64,000 nt of DNA from Gremmenia infestans (GCA_032629725.1 JAFEVB010000015.1:1860001-1924000); one strand, 5' to 3'. Shown: positions 47,284 to 58,319, counted from the stretch's first letter. The notes: generated by a model from the sequence alone, not told the origin. Numbers and translations are program-made.

Positions 47284-48276
47284 TCACTCCTCCTTCGACC
47301 TATCCCCGTCAATTAGTCGCTGGACGAGCACAAACATCTCCGAGGCCATAGTCTGAGTCTTCCCCATCCCATGAAACTTGTCCGGATGCCACTTCAGCCT
47401 CTCCTTCTTCAACCAGTCCTTGGTATAACACCCACTTCCAAGCATAGTCCGTTCCACATCATGGTGGCAAGCTGCAATATACTCCCCTCTGATGCAGTTG
47501 ACTTTCTTGCAGCGATATGTAGGAGGCTCCGGGAAAGCGAGACTAGAGTCAGCAGAAAAGTCCGCGCAAGCCTTGGACCATTTCTCGAAACTGAGTCTTT
47601 CTTTTTGAGTGATCTCAATTCGTTCTAGTCGTTCTGCTTCCCTCTTTGCTTCCCGTTTCTCGCGTCTCCTCTCCTCTTCTTCTTGTCGCTTTGCTTCTTT
47701 CTCTGCTGCCCGTCGCTTGCGTTTCTCGTTCTTCCTTTGCTTAGCACTTTGCTCGGATTCCTTGTCGGATTTCTCTGAACCTGCGGCTGATTTGTAGAAC
47801 TGCTCCGCGGCTCCGGGGCTTGGCTTTCTGGGCGACTTCTTCGACTTCTTCGTCTCCTTTGGCTTTGGATCAGATGCACCCGAATCAACTGATGGCCCAG
47901 TATGTTTACTGCTTGGTTGAGAATGCCACCAGGTGTCATGCTTGTTTTTTTCCCATGCGGCCCTTGCGTCTCTTGCTTCCTGTTGCTTCTCTGCATTGCT
48001 GAGGTTTGCGCGGCGAGCGGTTTCTTCTTCGGTCAGTCTAGATCGGGAGCTCGATCCCGCATTTGTCTTCGGCTCTGAACCTTTAGGTAGAGGTCGAGGT
48101 GGAGCTGCAGGCTTTTTAGTCGTCTTTGGATCCGGACATTTAGACGGTGGAGGTTTGCAGTCTTTGAGGTGGGGCTTTTTGATGTCAGAGAGGTTCGGAA
48201 TATCTAGAAGTTCGTCTTTCAAAGTCCAGAATTTCTCTTCCTCGAGATCCATGAAAGAATTTCGTCGTTTGACCAT
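47284..48276 (-). CDS. Charged coiled-coil protein with a C-terminal WHPDKF motif
   Basis: Single exon, 330 aa. The N-terminal half is Pro/Lys/Ser-rich and probably disordered. Residues about 180-240 are an extreme Lys/Arg/Glu helix (RKRRAAEKEAKRQEEEERRR). The C-terminal 60 residues form the only conserved-looking part: WLKKERLKWHPDKF followed by ASEMFVLVQRLIDGD. This pattern resembles the DnaJ helix with its HPD tripeptide and also occurs in IkappaB-like (NFKBIL1) proteins. Whether it acts as a J-domain is doubtful because the rest of the J fold is not apparent. Basic composition suggests a nuclear protein. The minus-strand ATG at 48276 begins MVKRRNSF. Function unknown. Confidence 0.78.
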   Translation of the reverse strand: MVKRRNSFMDLEEEKFWTLKDELLDIPNLSDIKKPHLKDCKPPPSKCPDPKTTKKPAAPPRPLPKGSEPKTNAGSSSRSRLTEEETARRANLSNAEKQQEARDARAAWEKNKHDTWWHSQPSSKHTGPSVDSGASDPKPKETKKSKKSPRKPSPGAAEQFYKSAAGSEKSDKESEQSAKQRKNEKRKRRAAEKEAKRQEEEERRREKREAKREAERLERIEITQKERLSFEKWSKACADFSADSSLAFPEPPTYRCKKVNCIRGEYIAACHHDVERTMLGSGCYTKDWLKKERLKWHPDKFHGMGKTQTMASEMFVLVQRLIDGDRSKEE

Positions 48277-48649
48277 GGTAGTGATGAAAGTTTTTCTTTT
48301 AAGATTAGCTTTTGTGTAGTTTTGTGTCGGTATAAGGTGATGAGGAAGGAATAATAGATCATTTGGGGGTTTTGTATTTATAAACTAGGAAAAGGGTTGT
48401 AAAATAATACTGATACTTATTCAGAATTGTTTTAGCTTTGTTTGCTTTGTTCGCTTTGTTATGGTGAATGGCACAAAATTACCTGAAGACAACGTTCTGG
48501 ACGACTGCAACTTTTCTATGAACTCTTTATATTTTGTGAGACAATTAGTCAATCTGAGAGTGTTTTCTAAATTCCCGAAAGTTCTTTATTGCCAAAGATA
48601 ACGCATCACAATAGCATATTATTGCGAGCTGAAGAATCAGATGAGGGCT
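48277..48649. other. 0.37 kb spacer
   Basis: Upstream region of the WHPDKF gene; contains TTTGCTTTGTTCGCTTTG short repeats at about 48436. Nothing else seen. Confidence 0.4.
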
Positions 48650-49060
48650 AAGCCTCTTCTGGCATGTTAGACCTGCTCTCACACCGCTTACTAATCAGAG
48701 GGCTCGTTCTATTAGCAACTTCGAAGAAGGTGGCTGGAAGAATGGACAAGGATCCTTGTTTGTGTGGGAAAGCCATCGATATCTCGGAGTTTGGATACGA
48801 GCCAGGTGAAAACGAAAGGTTAGGAGGATACCTAGGCAGAGTGCCGTCGCTGTAGCAGGGCCATCTTTCAAGAGGAACTTCGGGATGTTGATGAAGGCGA
48901 GGATATGGGTGACTAGTGACATGAGAAGCATGTAGCAGACGATTTTGTAGTGATATGCTGATATACTGCAACGTTGGTAGAAGGTGACGAAGAGAAGTGT
49001 TAGACCAATTACGAGTTGCATGTCACTGAATACGTGGAGGATAGTCTCTCAAACAACAGT
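48650..49060 (-). pseudogene. Fragment of a fungal polytopic membrane protein gene
   Basis: On the minus strand a frame from about 49045 reads VFSDMQLVIGLTLLFVTF, then QRCSISAYHYKIVCYMLLM and LVTHILAFINIPKF. These two or three helices with the SDxQLV start and ISxYHY block recall a family of uncharacterised fungal membrane proteins. There is a TGA just upstream in frame and no convincing first exon, and the frame ends after TPRYRWLSHTN. It is either a short partial gene remnant or one internal exon of a decayed gene. The family assignment rests on memory of similar sequences and is uncertain. Confidence 0.45.
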
Positions 49061-49473
49061 GAAATTGCCCCCCTTTGGGCACAAAACGCGGACAACTCTT
49101 TGTTCATTCATGCATTTCTTCACCCTAAATTGTATACGGTGTAAAGTCAACAAAATTTCAACATACTACCAATGCATAGAAGAGTGCCGCCATAGGTAGG
49201 TATTGAGTTGATCAAATGGCGCTAGCTTCGCCGACACTTGCTATAGACCGCCCCTCTAAAGAAAAGTACACGGAGAACTTGTGGGGCAATTGACTTATAT
49301 GTTCACGCATCATTTATACCGTCGAGAGGAAGAGGTTAAATACCCGATTGTTGAAGCAAGTGAGAGTGCACGGTCACAAAACACAGGGAAGCCGATGATG
49401 TCATCACCCTGCTTCCTCAAATTCTCCCCTTTCCTCTTCTCTCGCATTTACATTTCATCCCAAGATATACAAT
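49061..49473. other. 0.41 kb spacer, promoter of the phosphatase gene
   Basis: C/T-rich leader at about 49410-49460. No other feature recognised. Confidence 0.4.
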
Positions 49474-50880
49474 ATGCTCCAAATTAGGAAAATATTGGCA
49501 TACATTGCCTTGGCGCAGTTTTATGAACCTATAATATCTGCACAAACCCCCCTCTTCCCTCATTCTCACACACAAGGCTACAAATTCGACCCTTTGCTTC
49601 ATCTACCAGGAATCAGTCCTTATTTTGATGTCGTAGGCTCAGGACTCGATCATGGAGCTCCTCAACACTGCGAGGTGACTGCAGCTTCATATCTCATTCG
49701 TCATGCCGCAATTTACGCAAATGATGGCGACTACGAGGATTATATTGAGCCTTTCATCAAGAAGTTAAACAGCACATTCAGTTTTTTTCTCGGGAATAAG
49801 AGACACGGATGGAAGGGCCCTCTTTCTTTTTTCGATACGTGGACGAATCCTATAGATGACCCAGATAATCAATTGGAGAAAATTACACCCCAAGGAATCA
49901 AGGATTCAAAGAAAGTTGGCAAACATTTACTATCTCGATATCCAACCTTGGTTCCTACGACGAAGAGGATCTACGCTGATAAGAAGTCGAGGACACAAGA
50001 CACAGCTAACTCCTTCGTTCATGTATTTCCTCAAGAAGTCGAGGTTGTGGAGTTGCATTCAAACAGGTCGTCATTCCATTCGCAAAATCCTCATAAAGCA
50101 TGCAGAGCATTTTCAAAGAAGCCAGGCACGGACGAGCAAGGTATATTCATTACAAAGTATACGGGCCCTATAATTGCACGGCTGCAGCCCTTTTCTCCTG
50201 TCAACTTGGACAAAGCAGACATCATGGGCTTACAACAGCTTTGCGGTTACGAGTCTGCGATCAATGGCCTGAAAAGTCAGATATGTGATGTCTTCACAGA
50301 TGCCGAATGGATGGCATACGAGTATGCGTGGGATATGAAGTACTCTTACATGGTTGGACATGGAAATCCTCTCTCTCCATACCTCGGCTTCCCTTGGCTC
50401 AACACAACGTCACAGCTCATGTCCAAATTCCATGGTCCAAGACACACTGGTGGTGACATCCCGGATGACGATGGCCAACGGTTCTTCCTCAGCTTCACCC
50501 ATCGAGAGGTACCGCCTTTTATTGCCACAGCTCTTGGCCTCTTCGATTCGTCCAACGCACACGCAGAAGAGTTCCCCACAGATCGTATCAATTGGGCCAG
50601 ATCGTGGAAGATGGCTGAGCTGATTCCTTTCCTTGGCCATGTGGGAATCGAGAAACTCACGTGTAATTCTGTTTCTCTTAATCCGGAGGATGATGAAGAA
50701 TACATTAGAATTATTGCGAATAGTGCCCCGAGGCCGATTCCGAGATGTCAGGATGGACCAGGCGCGAGTTGTGCTTTTCATGATTTCACAGATCTAGTAG
50801 AAAAAGGGATGGAAAGATACGGCGATTTTGATGGTATCTGCCAAAATAATGACGACAACGACAAAAAAGAAGATCTTTAG
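49474..50880 (+). CDS. Secreted histidine-phosphatase-superfamily protein (acid phosphatase/phytase clade)
   Basis: Single exon, 468 aa. A signal peptide (residues 1-23, ending near IISA) points to secretion. The branch-2 histidine phosphatase layout is present: LIRHAAIYANDGDY stands where RHGxRxP is expected, keeping the phosphate-accepting His and first Arg but not the second Arg-x-Pro. Near the C-terminus FTHREVPPF replaces the usual HD or HAE proton-donor motif (HRE). Cys residues (C67, C209, C256, C266 and four C-terminal) could form the usual disulfides, and several N-x-S/T sites suit a glycoprotein. The family removes phosphate from phytate and other monoesters; because the signature is degenerate, activity is not assured. 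It converges on the P450 gene with a 136-bp gap. Confidence 0.87.
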   Translation: MLQIRKILAYIALAQFYEPIISAQTPLFPHSHTQGYKFDPLLHLPGISPYFDVVGSGLDHGAPQHCEVTAASYLIRHAAIYANDGDYEDYIEPFIKKLNSTFSFFLGNKRHGWKGPLSFFDTWTNPIDDPDNQLEKITPQGIKDSKKVGKHLLSRYPTLVPTTKRIYADKKSRTQDTANSFVHVFPQEVEVVELHSNRSSFHSQNPHKACRAFSKKPGTDEQGIFITKYTGPIIARLQPFSPVNLDKADIMGLQQLCGYESAINGLKSQICDVFTDAEWMAYEYAWDMKYSYMVGHGNPLSPYLGFPWLNTTSQLMSKFHGPRHTGGDIPDDDGQRFFLSFTHREVPPFIATALGLFDSSNAHAEEFPTDRINWARSWKMAELIPFLGHVGIEKLTCNSVSLNPEDDEEYIRIIANSAPRPIPRCQDGPGASCAFHDFTDLVEKGMERYGDFDGICQNNDDNDKKEDL

Positions 50881-51016
50881 ATGGTATTTCTTAGACCAAA
50901 AGCATCTGTATATTATGTTTTTATTACGGGTTGTTTGACATGTATTTACCAAGTTTAGAATCTCAAAAGTGCAAAGACAGGCACTCCGATTAACGCTAGC
51001 TACTCTAGAATATATA

Positions 51017-52606
51017 TTAATCGTACGCTGGGAACCTCTGCATCTCCTTTTCCGCCTGTAAACTCCTGGCTGCAAGGACTTCTTTATGTTTCTCACTTCT
51101 AATCCGAATCAAGCATTTGAATGGGTTCGGACGACTATTAAAACCGTCGGTATAATTCAAAGTATCGTATGTCCGAGTTGGGAGGATGTCGAACGCCCAA
51201 ATAAGTTTCGAGAGAGCGATGAACAAAGAATTGGCTGCAAGATCAGCACCAGGACATATTCTTCGGCCCCATCCAAAAGAGGAGTGACCCGCTTTTGCAG
51301 GATGTATTTTCTTTCCTTTAAGTTCATGGAGATACCGGGGATCTTTTTCATCGAGGAAGCGGGCGGGGTTGAAGAGCTGAGGATTGGGGTAATATTCTTC
51401 ATTCAAGTTGATGGCCCAGGTGTTTCCCAAAATGGTTGCTCCAGTTGGAATATACCGTCCTTGGTACACATCATCTTCTGACGAAGCATGCGGAGTCCCT
51501 CCAAGTACAGCGACTGGTCTCCATCTCAAGACCTCCTTTACAAGCGCACGGATATACGGAAGTTTCTCTTCGTCTTCAAAGGTCGGCATCCGATCACTAC
51601 CTACAACAGAATCCAACTCTTCCTGCGCGGCTTCAAGTGCAGCCTGATGGGTCACTAAAGCCAGGACTGCAGAACACATCGAAGAAGCCGTGGTATCAGA
51701 CCCAGCACCGAATAAACTCGCAGGCACATAAGAGAAATCCTTGTCGCTCAGCGGAATACCCTCTTCGTCCCTTACAGCCAACATATTTTTCGTCATTGAC
51801 GGTGCAACTTCTTCCCCTTTCTCTTTCACTGCCCTTATATCTTCCCTTACGCCGTCTACCAACGCCATATTAGCAACGGATTCCATCTCTGAATGCTCCC
51901 GAATCGTCCGCTTCCACGGCGCCAAAGACTCAGGTATGTATTTCAGCACTGGGAATGACTCTGCTTTATACGCCCCAGGTACGTTCAACGAGGCCATGAA
52001 ATGCGCGTACTGCAACCTCTGTCTAACGACCGGGGAGTCGAGGGAATCAATGCGATGGCCGTAAGCGATAGAAAATACTACACTCGCCGTAAAGCGGTCG
52101 AAAGCTCTCTCCCAATTCTCCGGATCACGCAAAAGCCCGAAAGCGAGTCGAGTAGCTTCTGCATCTTGTCGAGCTTTATACGTCTTCAGAACCCCAGGTG
52201 TCAAAGCACGGTGTAGAAGCTTTCTTTTGATAGACCAATCCTTCCCGTAAGGTTGCACGAGAATTGCTTTCGTGTTATATATCTCGCCCATAACGACAAA
52301 CCGGGGACGGGATGAATATTTGTTACTTCTTTCCTCCATTAAGTCGACTGCTACTTCTGGGTCGGAGATGATAAGCGTGGGGCGTCTTCCGACCCATATT
52401 GTGAATATGGGACCGTAGGTTTTGGCCCATTGTTGGAACTGGATCCATGGTTTTGAAGTGGGAAGTTTGGTGCCGATGAAGGGGAGAGAGGGAGGACCGG
52501 GTGGCATGCGATGTTTTATGATTGTATCCGTGATGAGGACGAGGATGGGGAGTAGAAGTATTCCCATGAGGCTGTACCAGGAGAGAAGGGTTGATAGAAG
52601 GGACAT
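51017..52606 (-). CDS. Cytochrome P450 monooxygenase
   Basis: Single exon, 529 aa. Membrane-anchored haem-thiolate oxygenase, expected in the ER. N-terminal hydrophobic anchor (about residues 7-27) and Pro-rich hinge (MPPGPPSLPFIG). The I-helix oxygen-activation motif is AGSDTTAS, the K-helix ExxR is in KEVLRWRP, and the meander FNPARF is followed by the haem loop FGWGRRICPG with the axial Cys. All are intact. It resembles fungal P450s of the O-methylsterigmatocystin oxidoreductase (OrdA) type, a group common in secondary-metabolite clusters but also present elsewhere. Substrate unknown. Lack of introns is notable next to the intron-rich genes to its right. It is the leftmost gene of a possible metabolite locus running to the window end. 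Confidence 0.96.
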   Translation of the reverse strand: MSLLSTLLSWYSLMGILLLPILVLITDTIIKHRMPPGPPSLPFIGTKLPTSKPWIQFQQWAKTYGPIFTIWVGRRPTLIISDPEVAVDLMEERSNKYSSRPRFVVMGEIYNTKAILVQPYGKDWSIKRKLLHRALTPGVLKTYKARQDAEATRLAFGLLRDPENWERAFDRFTASVVFSIAYGHRIDSLDSPVVRQRLQYAHFMASLNVPGAYKAESFPVLKYIPESLAPWKRTIREHSEMESVANMALVDGVREDIRAVKEKGEEVAPSMTKNMLAVRDEEGIPLSDKDFSYVPASLFGAGSDTTASSMCSAVLALVTHQAALEAAQEELDSVVGSDRMPTFEDEEKLPYIRALVKEVLRWRPVAVLGGTPHASSEDDVYQGRYIPTGATILGNTWAINLNEEYYPNPQLFNPARFLDEKDPRYLHELKGKKIHPAKAGHSSFGWGRRICPGADLAANSLFIALSKLIWAFDILPTRTYDTLNYTDGFNSRPNPFKCLIRIRSEKHKEVLAARSLQAEKEMQRFPAYD

Positions 52607-54329
52607 GGTGAAGTATCTGCAGTGACTTCCTTGAATGAAATTAAGCTGCTAGAAATTCTCCTCTGCGTCAAGGAAGGAATCATCTAGTCCAAGGAGACTA
52701 AAGGAGAGTCTGAAATAAATCCGCGATCCTTCGGGTTTGAAAATGCGGAGAATGGTGGTCGATCAACGTGGGGTGGGATTGTCACTGCGGGGTAGTTTGC
52801 AGGGTATCCTCCTGATTGGAGTCCTCAAATTACATTTTCTCCCCCAAATTCCGCAGTATACGATAATTAATAGCATTATGGATTAATCTATTCATTTTGC
52901 GTAGAAAGGAGGCTATTGATAACGCAGAGGAGGCATGCTTAGTAGAATCCTTCGGAATAACACATCCGCGTTTCCACATTCCCTTTTCAATAGTGCTAAT
53001 GGCATTTCGTTACTGTGCTGGGTTTCTTAGGTAGATATTGATTCAGCTTACTTGCTCCTAGCCAATCTAAGTTGAAAGTTCTCCTCACATGTAAGCACCT
53101 AACTCCCTGCGCTTGCAGTATTTATGGAACATTGGCATTCTCGTACAGGTGACGCTGGTTCGAGTAGTATCTCCGGTGCTGATGCGTAGTCAAATCTAGA
53201 ATCAGATGATACTTCCCTCGTCACGGTTTGATAGAGTATCAACAAAAGGATTTTATTGACTAAGATTACTACGAAGAGAAAAGCTAGAACCACAGAGGTA
53301 GGAAGTTGGGGATAACCTCAAGAGCACGGCCCATGCCCCTAAGCGAGCTGATCCATACCTTGACACGCCGCCTCTCCAGATGTCGGATATTATTTCATGA
53401 CTATAGGTAGGTATAGAGAGCAGTTTAACCAGATCTCAAATAAAAGGTAACTGGAGTGAAGTGGAAGAAGTATTATGACCCCTATATTTAGCGAGGGTAG
53501 CCTGAGAATGTGGCATACAAATTACTGTAGCTTACACTCGCTTAGGTGAGGGGTAGATTGATAGGGGAGGGGTTTTCCCGAAGAACACTTTAGGTTTGCA
53601 TGCCTACCTAAGAACAAACTTGCGGTTCTTATTACTTAAAGCTGAAGTATTGCATCTTACCATATCTATAATTCATAGCTTACGCTATCGTCTTCCAGCT
53701 GTTTCGGACTAAATCTAACATGTTACCTCCTCTCTAGAAAGCCTTTTAGGAACCTCATTTTCATTGGCGATACAAGACATAAATAGTCTCGGACGTATGT
53801 GTCCAGACAATTCATGTTCACGGATGTGATGTCTTATAAGTGTCTATTCTACTTCGCGGTTGTCGGTCCGCAGCGCAACGCTACAATACTCCGGAGGCGT
53901 ACTATCCCACACTTTCAGAAAACATTTCTTAACAAATAGGATCATCCAGAATTTCAGTCCGAAATCTTGGAAACGATCCATGAAAGGAAATAAAGAAGAA
54001 ACTTTGATGAAATCGTGATGCGATCGAAAACCATGCACATGGGCCACATCAGACAGGGATCTACGTCATTTCGCAAGCATCCAGTTTCGACTGAATAACC
54101 AATTGCAACACTTTCACATCCCTGAAGCATGAATAATAGATCAGGATTTCGGGATGATAAACAGGTTTCCAACCTTTTTGTGGAAACTGTGAAGCTATAT
54201 AGAACCCTTGATTTTCGATGTAACCTCGATATTCAAAGCAATATTCTTCTTGAACAAACCCCAAACTAAAGTTTAACAAGCAACAAAAGCGCATATCCCA
54301 CCAACTCCAAAAATCACTCTACATACAAA
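52607..54329. other. 1.7 kb spacer
   Basis: No gene supported. Short open frames on the minus strand (53099-53293, 54061-54294) have no motif and no conserved pattern. The last 60 bases before 54330 (CCAACTCC..ACATACAAA) look like a leader. Confidence 0.45.
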
Positions 54330-54769
54330 ATGGCAGGACTTCTAGGAGGAGGCGGTAACAACAGCAATGATAAAGCTAGCAATGGTGGACTTCTAGGAGG
54401 GTAAACTATCCCTCCTTTCTCTATGCCTAGCTTCAACTAACCTTTGCAGCCTCCTGAACACAGTGGATGATACCACCAAAGGCCTTCCCATCGTGGGCGG
54501 TGTAACTTCGCCACTTCTGAAGACAGTCGGAGGAGTGACTGATGGTCTGCCAGTCGTAAGTTTCCACCGGATTCTCTTTCAATAAACCCATATTGACTTT
54601 TGACTCGCAGGTCGGATCCAATGGACAACAAGCGCAGGCACAACCGAAAACACAAAAGCCTCGAAAGGTATTGACGGAAGCAGAGCAGAAGGAGAAGAAG
54701 AAGAGGGCACTTGCTCTGAAGAAAAAACAATTGGAGCTTGAGGCTGCCGAGCTTGAGATGTCGGATTGA
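54330..54769 (+). CDS. Small Gly-rich protein with a basic C-terminal helix
   Basis: Three exons (54330-54400, 54450-54555, 54611-54769), 111 aa, all with good splice sites (GTAAAC, GTAAGT donors). The first 60 residues are a Gly/Leu/Val-rich repeat (AGLLGGGG, NGGLLGGLLN, PIVGGVTSPLLKTVGGVTDGLPVVG). Then come a Gln-rich stretch and a Lys/Glu-rich helix ending in LELEAAELEMSD. Clean exon structure with matching phases supports a real gene. The Gly-Leu repeats recall short fungal proteins of unknown role. No signal peptide. Function unknown. Confidence 0.7.
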
Positions 54770-55943
54770 AGATAAATATTCATGATGTACCATATTACGA
54801 ACATAGGGTTTCTGCTCAACGCTGCGGGTAGCGTGTATGATAAATGAGAAAATGGATTAATGACTACAAACACCGGGTAAAACCAAGGTACTTTCTATCA
54901 CTAATTTGATATCTTCTTGATCTGCAACCTTAGATTTAATCTGTTCTTTTTTCTGCTAGATCTTCAATAAGCTTTATCCTCTCCCTAAAGTTAACTATAG
55001 AACTCCATCATCCTTATCACAACCTCCAGCACTTAGCGCCTATAAGAGCTAATTACTAATCTTATTGTACCCCTGCATACGCTCAGGTGGATATGAATAG
55101 ACTCCTACCAATCGGTTTGCTGTCTTTAGTTCTTGTAAACTTTTCATCGCTAAACAGATTGATATACGAGACAACACAAAACAAGTGTCTTGATTCTACT
55201 AGTTACTGGGGGGGAAAGACGGCATCCTCTACTCAGAAACCAAAGACTCTTACTGACGTAGGTAGGAGGTTAGTCGTATAGTGTTCAGCCCTTTTGGTCT
55301 CTAACTAGCAGGCACACGGACGTTGAACAACCTCTGAACCGCAGATAAGCCAAACCAAACCTGGGATTCCTCTCACTCCTCTATCCACTCTTGGAAGCCT
55401 TCCTGCTACCATACAGTACCAGCATAACAGAGGGCGTATCCCAATGACGGCCCACCCGCAATAGAAAGAAGAAACAAGCACAAGGGAACAATCCCAAAGA
55501 TGCAACCGAGCCCCACCTCGACCCAGCTGACACTTATAAATTCCGTAGTACAGCGAGTCAAACAGTTGCCGAAAAACGATGCTTAGTGATAGGACATTGT
55601 ACATACAGTACAGGGCAGCACTTCGCTAGCTGCGACAAGGATAGTGCGGGGTACGTGGATTGCGGAGGTGGAGGGGTCAAGTGGACAAAATAGGCTAAGC
55701 AGTAAAGGGATTCCTGCAAACGAGTAAGTAGATCCCCTCGTTTTCTTTACCGCGGGGCTAGGGCTAGGTATGTATGTATGTATGTATGTATATGGGATGG
55801 TACGGAGTAAGCAATACCTTTCTTTATATTTTCCAGGAGTGGTGGTTCACTGCACCTACCTAATTGCAACAGCTGTGAAGACTGTGATTCTTTAGACCTG
55901 TTGAAAGGTTTAGTTATTGGTGGCTAAGAAGAGAAAAAAAATA
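54770..55943. other. 1.2 kb spacer
   Basis: Contains two TACAGTAC words (55412, 55604), a TATG microsatellite (about 55769-55790) and a TACGGAGTA word at 55801. No gene supported; the right end is the promoter of the TRI12 gene. Confidence 0.45.
55769..55790 (+). repeat. (TATG)n microsatellite
   Basis: About five TATG units ahead of the TRI12 transporter gene. Confidence 0.85.
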
Positions 55944-58149
55944 ATGGCAACAGATACAGGGACAGCAATTGAGCTATCGAAAGAGGATGAGGGAATTGAG
56001 GTTACGCCCATTGAAAACGTGACTGTGGGACCGGTCGTCACACTCGATTCTTTTACAGATGAAAGACATATCAATTTAACGTGGAGGTCTTGGACGGTTG
56101 TCTTGTGAGTTTGAAACTAGAAAATAGTGAGGATATCGAGCTAACTTCAAGAATAGTGTGACGTGTTTTGCGTGAGTGTTGGCTTTGGCGTTGTTGTGTA
56201 AGCAGGACTGATGAATAGAACAGCATTATGGCTCAAGTATACGTTACCGTTGCTTCTGGGTCTGTAATAGGGTTTATTATAAGAGATCTTGGCGATGCAG
56301 AGATTTCAGGCTGGATCATCCAGGTATTTCCATCTCCTCCTCTCCCATTTGTGTTGTATTAATGGCATGCAAGGGACCCCTCTTGATGCAAAGCGTCCTA
56401 TCACCCATCGTCGGCCGTCTCTCAGACGTTGTTGACAGGAAATATCTAGCTATCATTCCTACCGCCATCTCATTCGTTGGTGCAATCATGTCGGCGAAGG
56501 CTAAGAGTATGTCTGTACTTATCGGTGCCGGCATACTAGTCGGCTCTACTCTTTCCACAATCTCAATTGTGCAAGCTATCCCCGCTGAAGTCTTGCCACT
56601 GAAATACAGGCCTATTGCAAATGGATTTGCATTCGTGGGCGGGGCTCTTGGCGGATTGTAAGTCCCACCAATGCAAAACGAAACTCATGCACAACGCTCA
56701 CACTATTCCCCAGAATCGGAAGCCTTGGTGGAGGCGCCGCGACTAATACTTCAGTCTCTGGCTGGAGAATTATTTACTGGATTCAAGCAGGTTTCTTCGC
56801 GCTTACAATCATCGGCTTGCTGGTATTCTATCATCCAAAACGAACGTCAGATTCTCCAAGAATGTCTTTGAACAAGGTTTTCTGGGCGTGTGACCCGATT
56901 GGTTGCTTTCTATTTATTAGCGGTGCTACTTTGGCTCTCGTTGCACTTGACTGGGCTGGTGGAGTGTATCCATGGCATGATAAGCATGTTGTAGCTCCTT
57001 TGGTGATTGGGATTGTTACTCTGCTCGCTTTTGCTATTTATGGTGAGTGTAGTGCCTAAGTATACTGCTATGATATATTACTAACTTGGATAATAGAATG
57101 GAAGGGCCGAGACGACGGACTCGTTGCCCACGTATTCTTCAAAAGGGGACCGAACTTTGCTCTTTCAGTCTTTGCATTTTTTGTTGAGGGGTAATGCAAT
57201 CTGAAGGAAGTCGACAAATACTAACTTGAAGCAGGTGGATTTTCTACAGCGCTGTAAATAGTGTGACGCCGCTAGTAGTTCTGAACCTGGGCTTCGAAAC
57301 ATCATCATGGCGAATTTCGGTTCGTCAGCTCTCGTTCCAACTAGTGAACCTCTTGCTTTCGATTCCCATTGCGTATGTCTTCACTTTTGCATTCAGACAT
57401 AGTAACTAACAATCAGAAGGCTTTATGCGACGTGGAGGAAGGACCTCAAATCTCCCCTCATAATATCTTTTACTTTTTTCTTAATCGTGTAAGTCTTGCT
57501 CTCAGCTTTTTGGTGTTTGATGCTGATGTTTCTAGTACCATTTGCTACGCTTGCATCCAACCCTCAATGGACCATGCTCAGATCGTGTTCAACGTCATAG
57601 GTGAGATACACAACTGGAGAAAAACAGAACAAAAGTATTAATGCCTGACTTCAAACAGCTGGACTCGGCCAATCCGGTCCCCTCACACTTCTCGTAGCAC
57701 TCGTCCAGTTCACCGCACCTCACGCATACCTGTCTACAGCCACAGGCCTCGCCTTCTCAGCTCGAGCTCTGGGCGGCGCCTTCGGCTCAGCAGTCCTGAA
57801 CACGATAATCAATAGTAAAATCTCATCCTCGTGGGCTCCCGCAGTTTCATCAGCAGCGACTAAGGCTGGACTTCCAGGTTCGTCAATTCCTGCCCTTCTC
57901 AAGGCACTTGAAGCAGGTGACGGGTTTACCGAGATCCCTGGTATCAGTCCAGCGAGTCTTAGAGCCGCGACGCATGCAAGTCATGTAGTATATGCTACAG
58001 CGTATAGATTGGCTTGGTCGAGCATCATTCCTTTCGTGGTGCTTTCGTTAGTTGCTATTTTGTTCTTGAAGGGCGTGAAGGAGTTGATGACGGAGCATGT
58101 TGAGGCGACGGTTGAGCGGGAAGAACCACGGGATAAGAGTAGTGTGTAG
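55944..58149 (+). CDS. TRI12-type major facilitator transporter
   Basis: Plasma-membrane proton-coupled exporter of the fungal trichothecene/siderophore-iron pump family. Ten exons: 55944-56104, 56157-56171, 56224-56323, 56374-56657, 56714-57042, 57097-57190, 57235-57372, 57420-57488, 57536-57600 and 57659-58149; 581 aa. All phases agree. The 15-nt second exon is required to read VVFVTCFAIMAQVYV. Family landmarks: FIIRDLGDAEISGWIIQGPLL, GRLSDVVDRKY (the MFS loop-2 motif), QAIPAEVLPLKYRPIANG, WRIIYWIQAGF, and the C-terminal ARALGGAFGSAVL and YRLAWSSIIPF. Fourteen-span topology is expected. Start at 55944 (MATDTGTA) chosen over an upstream frame lacking ATG. It is tail-to-tail with the FAD oxidoreductase gene (170 bp apart). 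Likely exports a metabolite or chelate. Confidence 0.93.
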
Positions 58150-58319
58150 GATGCAGTAGTAGTTGGATAATTTAAAGGGGGTCAGAATAGAACATTTTCT
58201 TGTAGAATTCGCGTAGAGTAGAGAGTGACGACTTTGTCGAATGATTCAGACTCTGTACTTGGAAGCAATGACTTGGAAGCACTAAATACAGCGATCTAGG
58301 TATGTCTAAGAGGCTGGTT

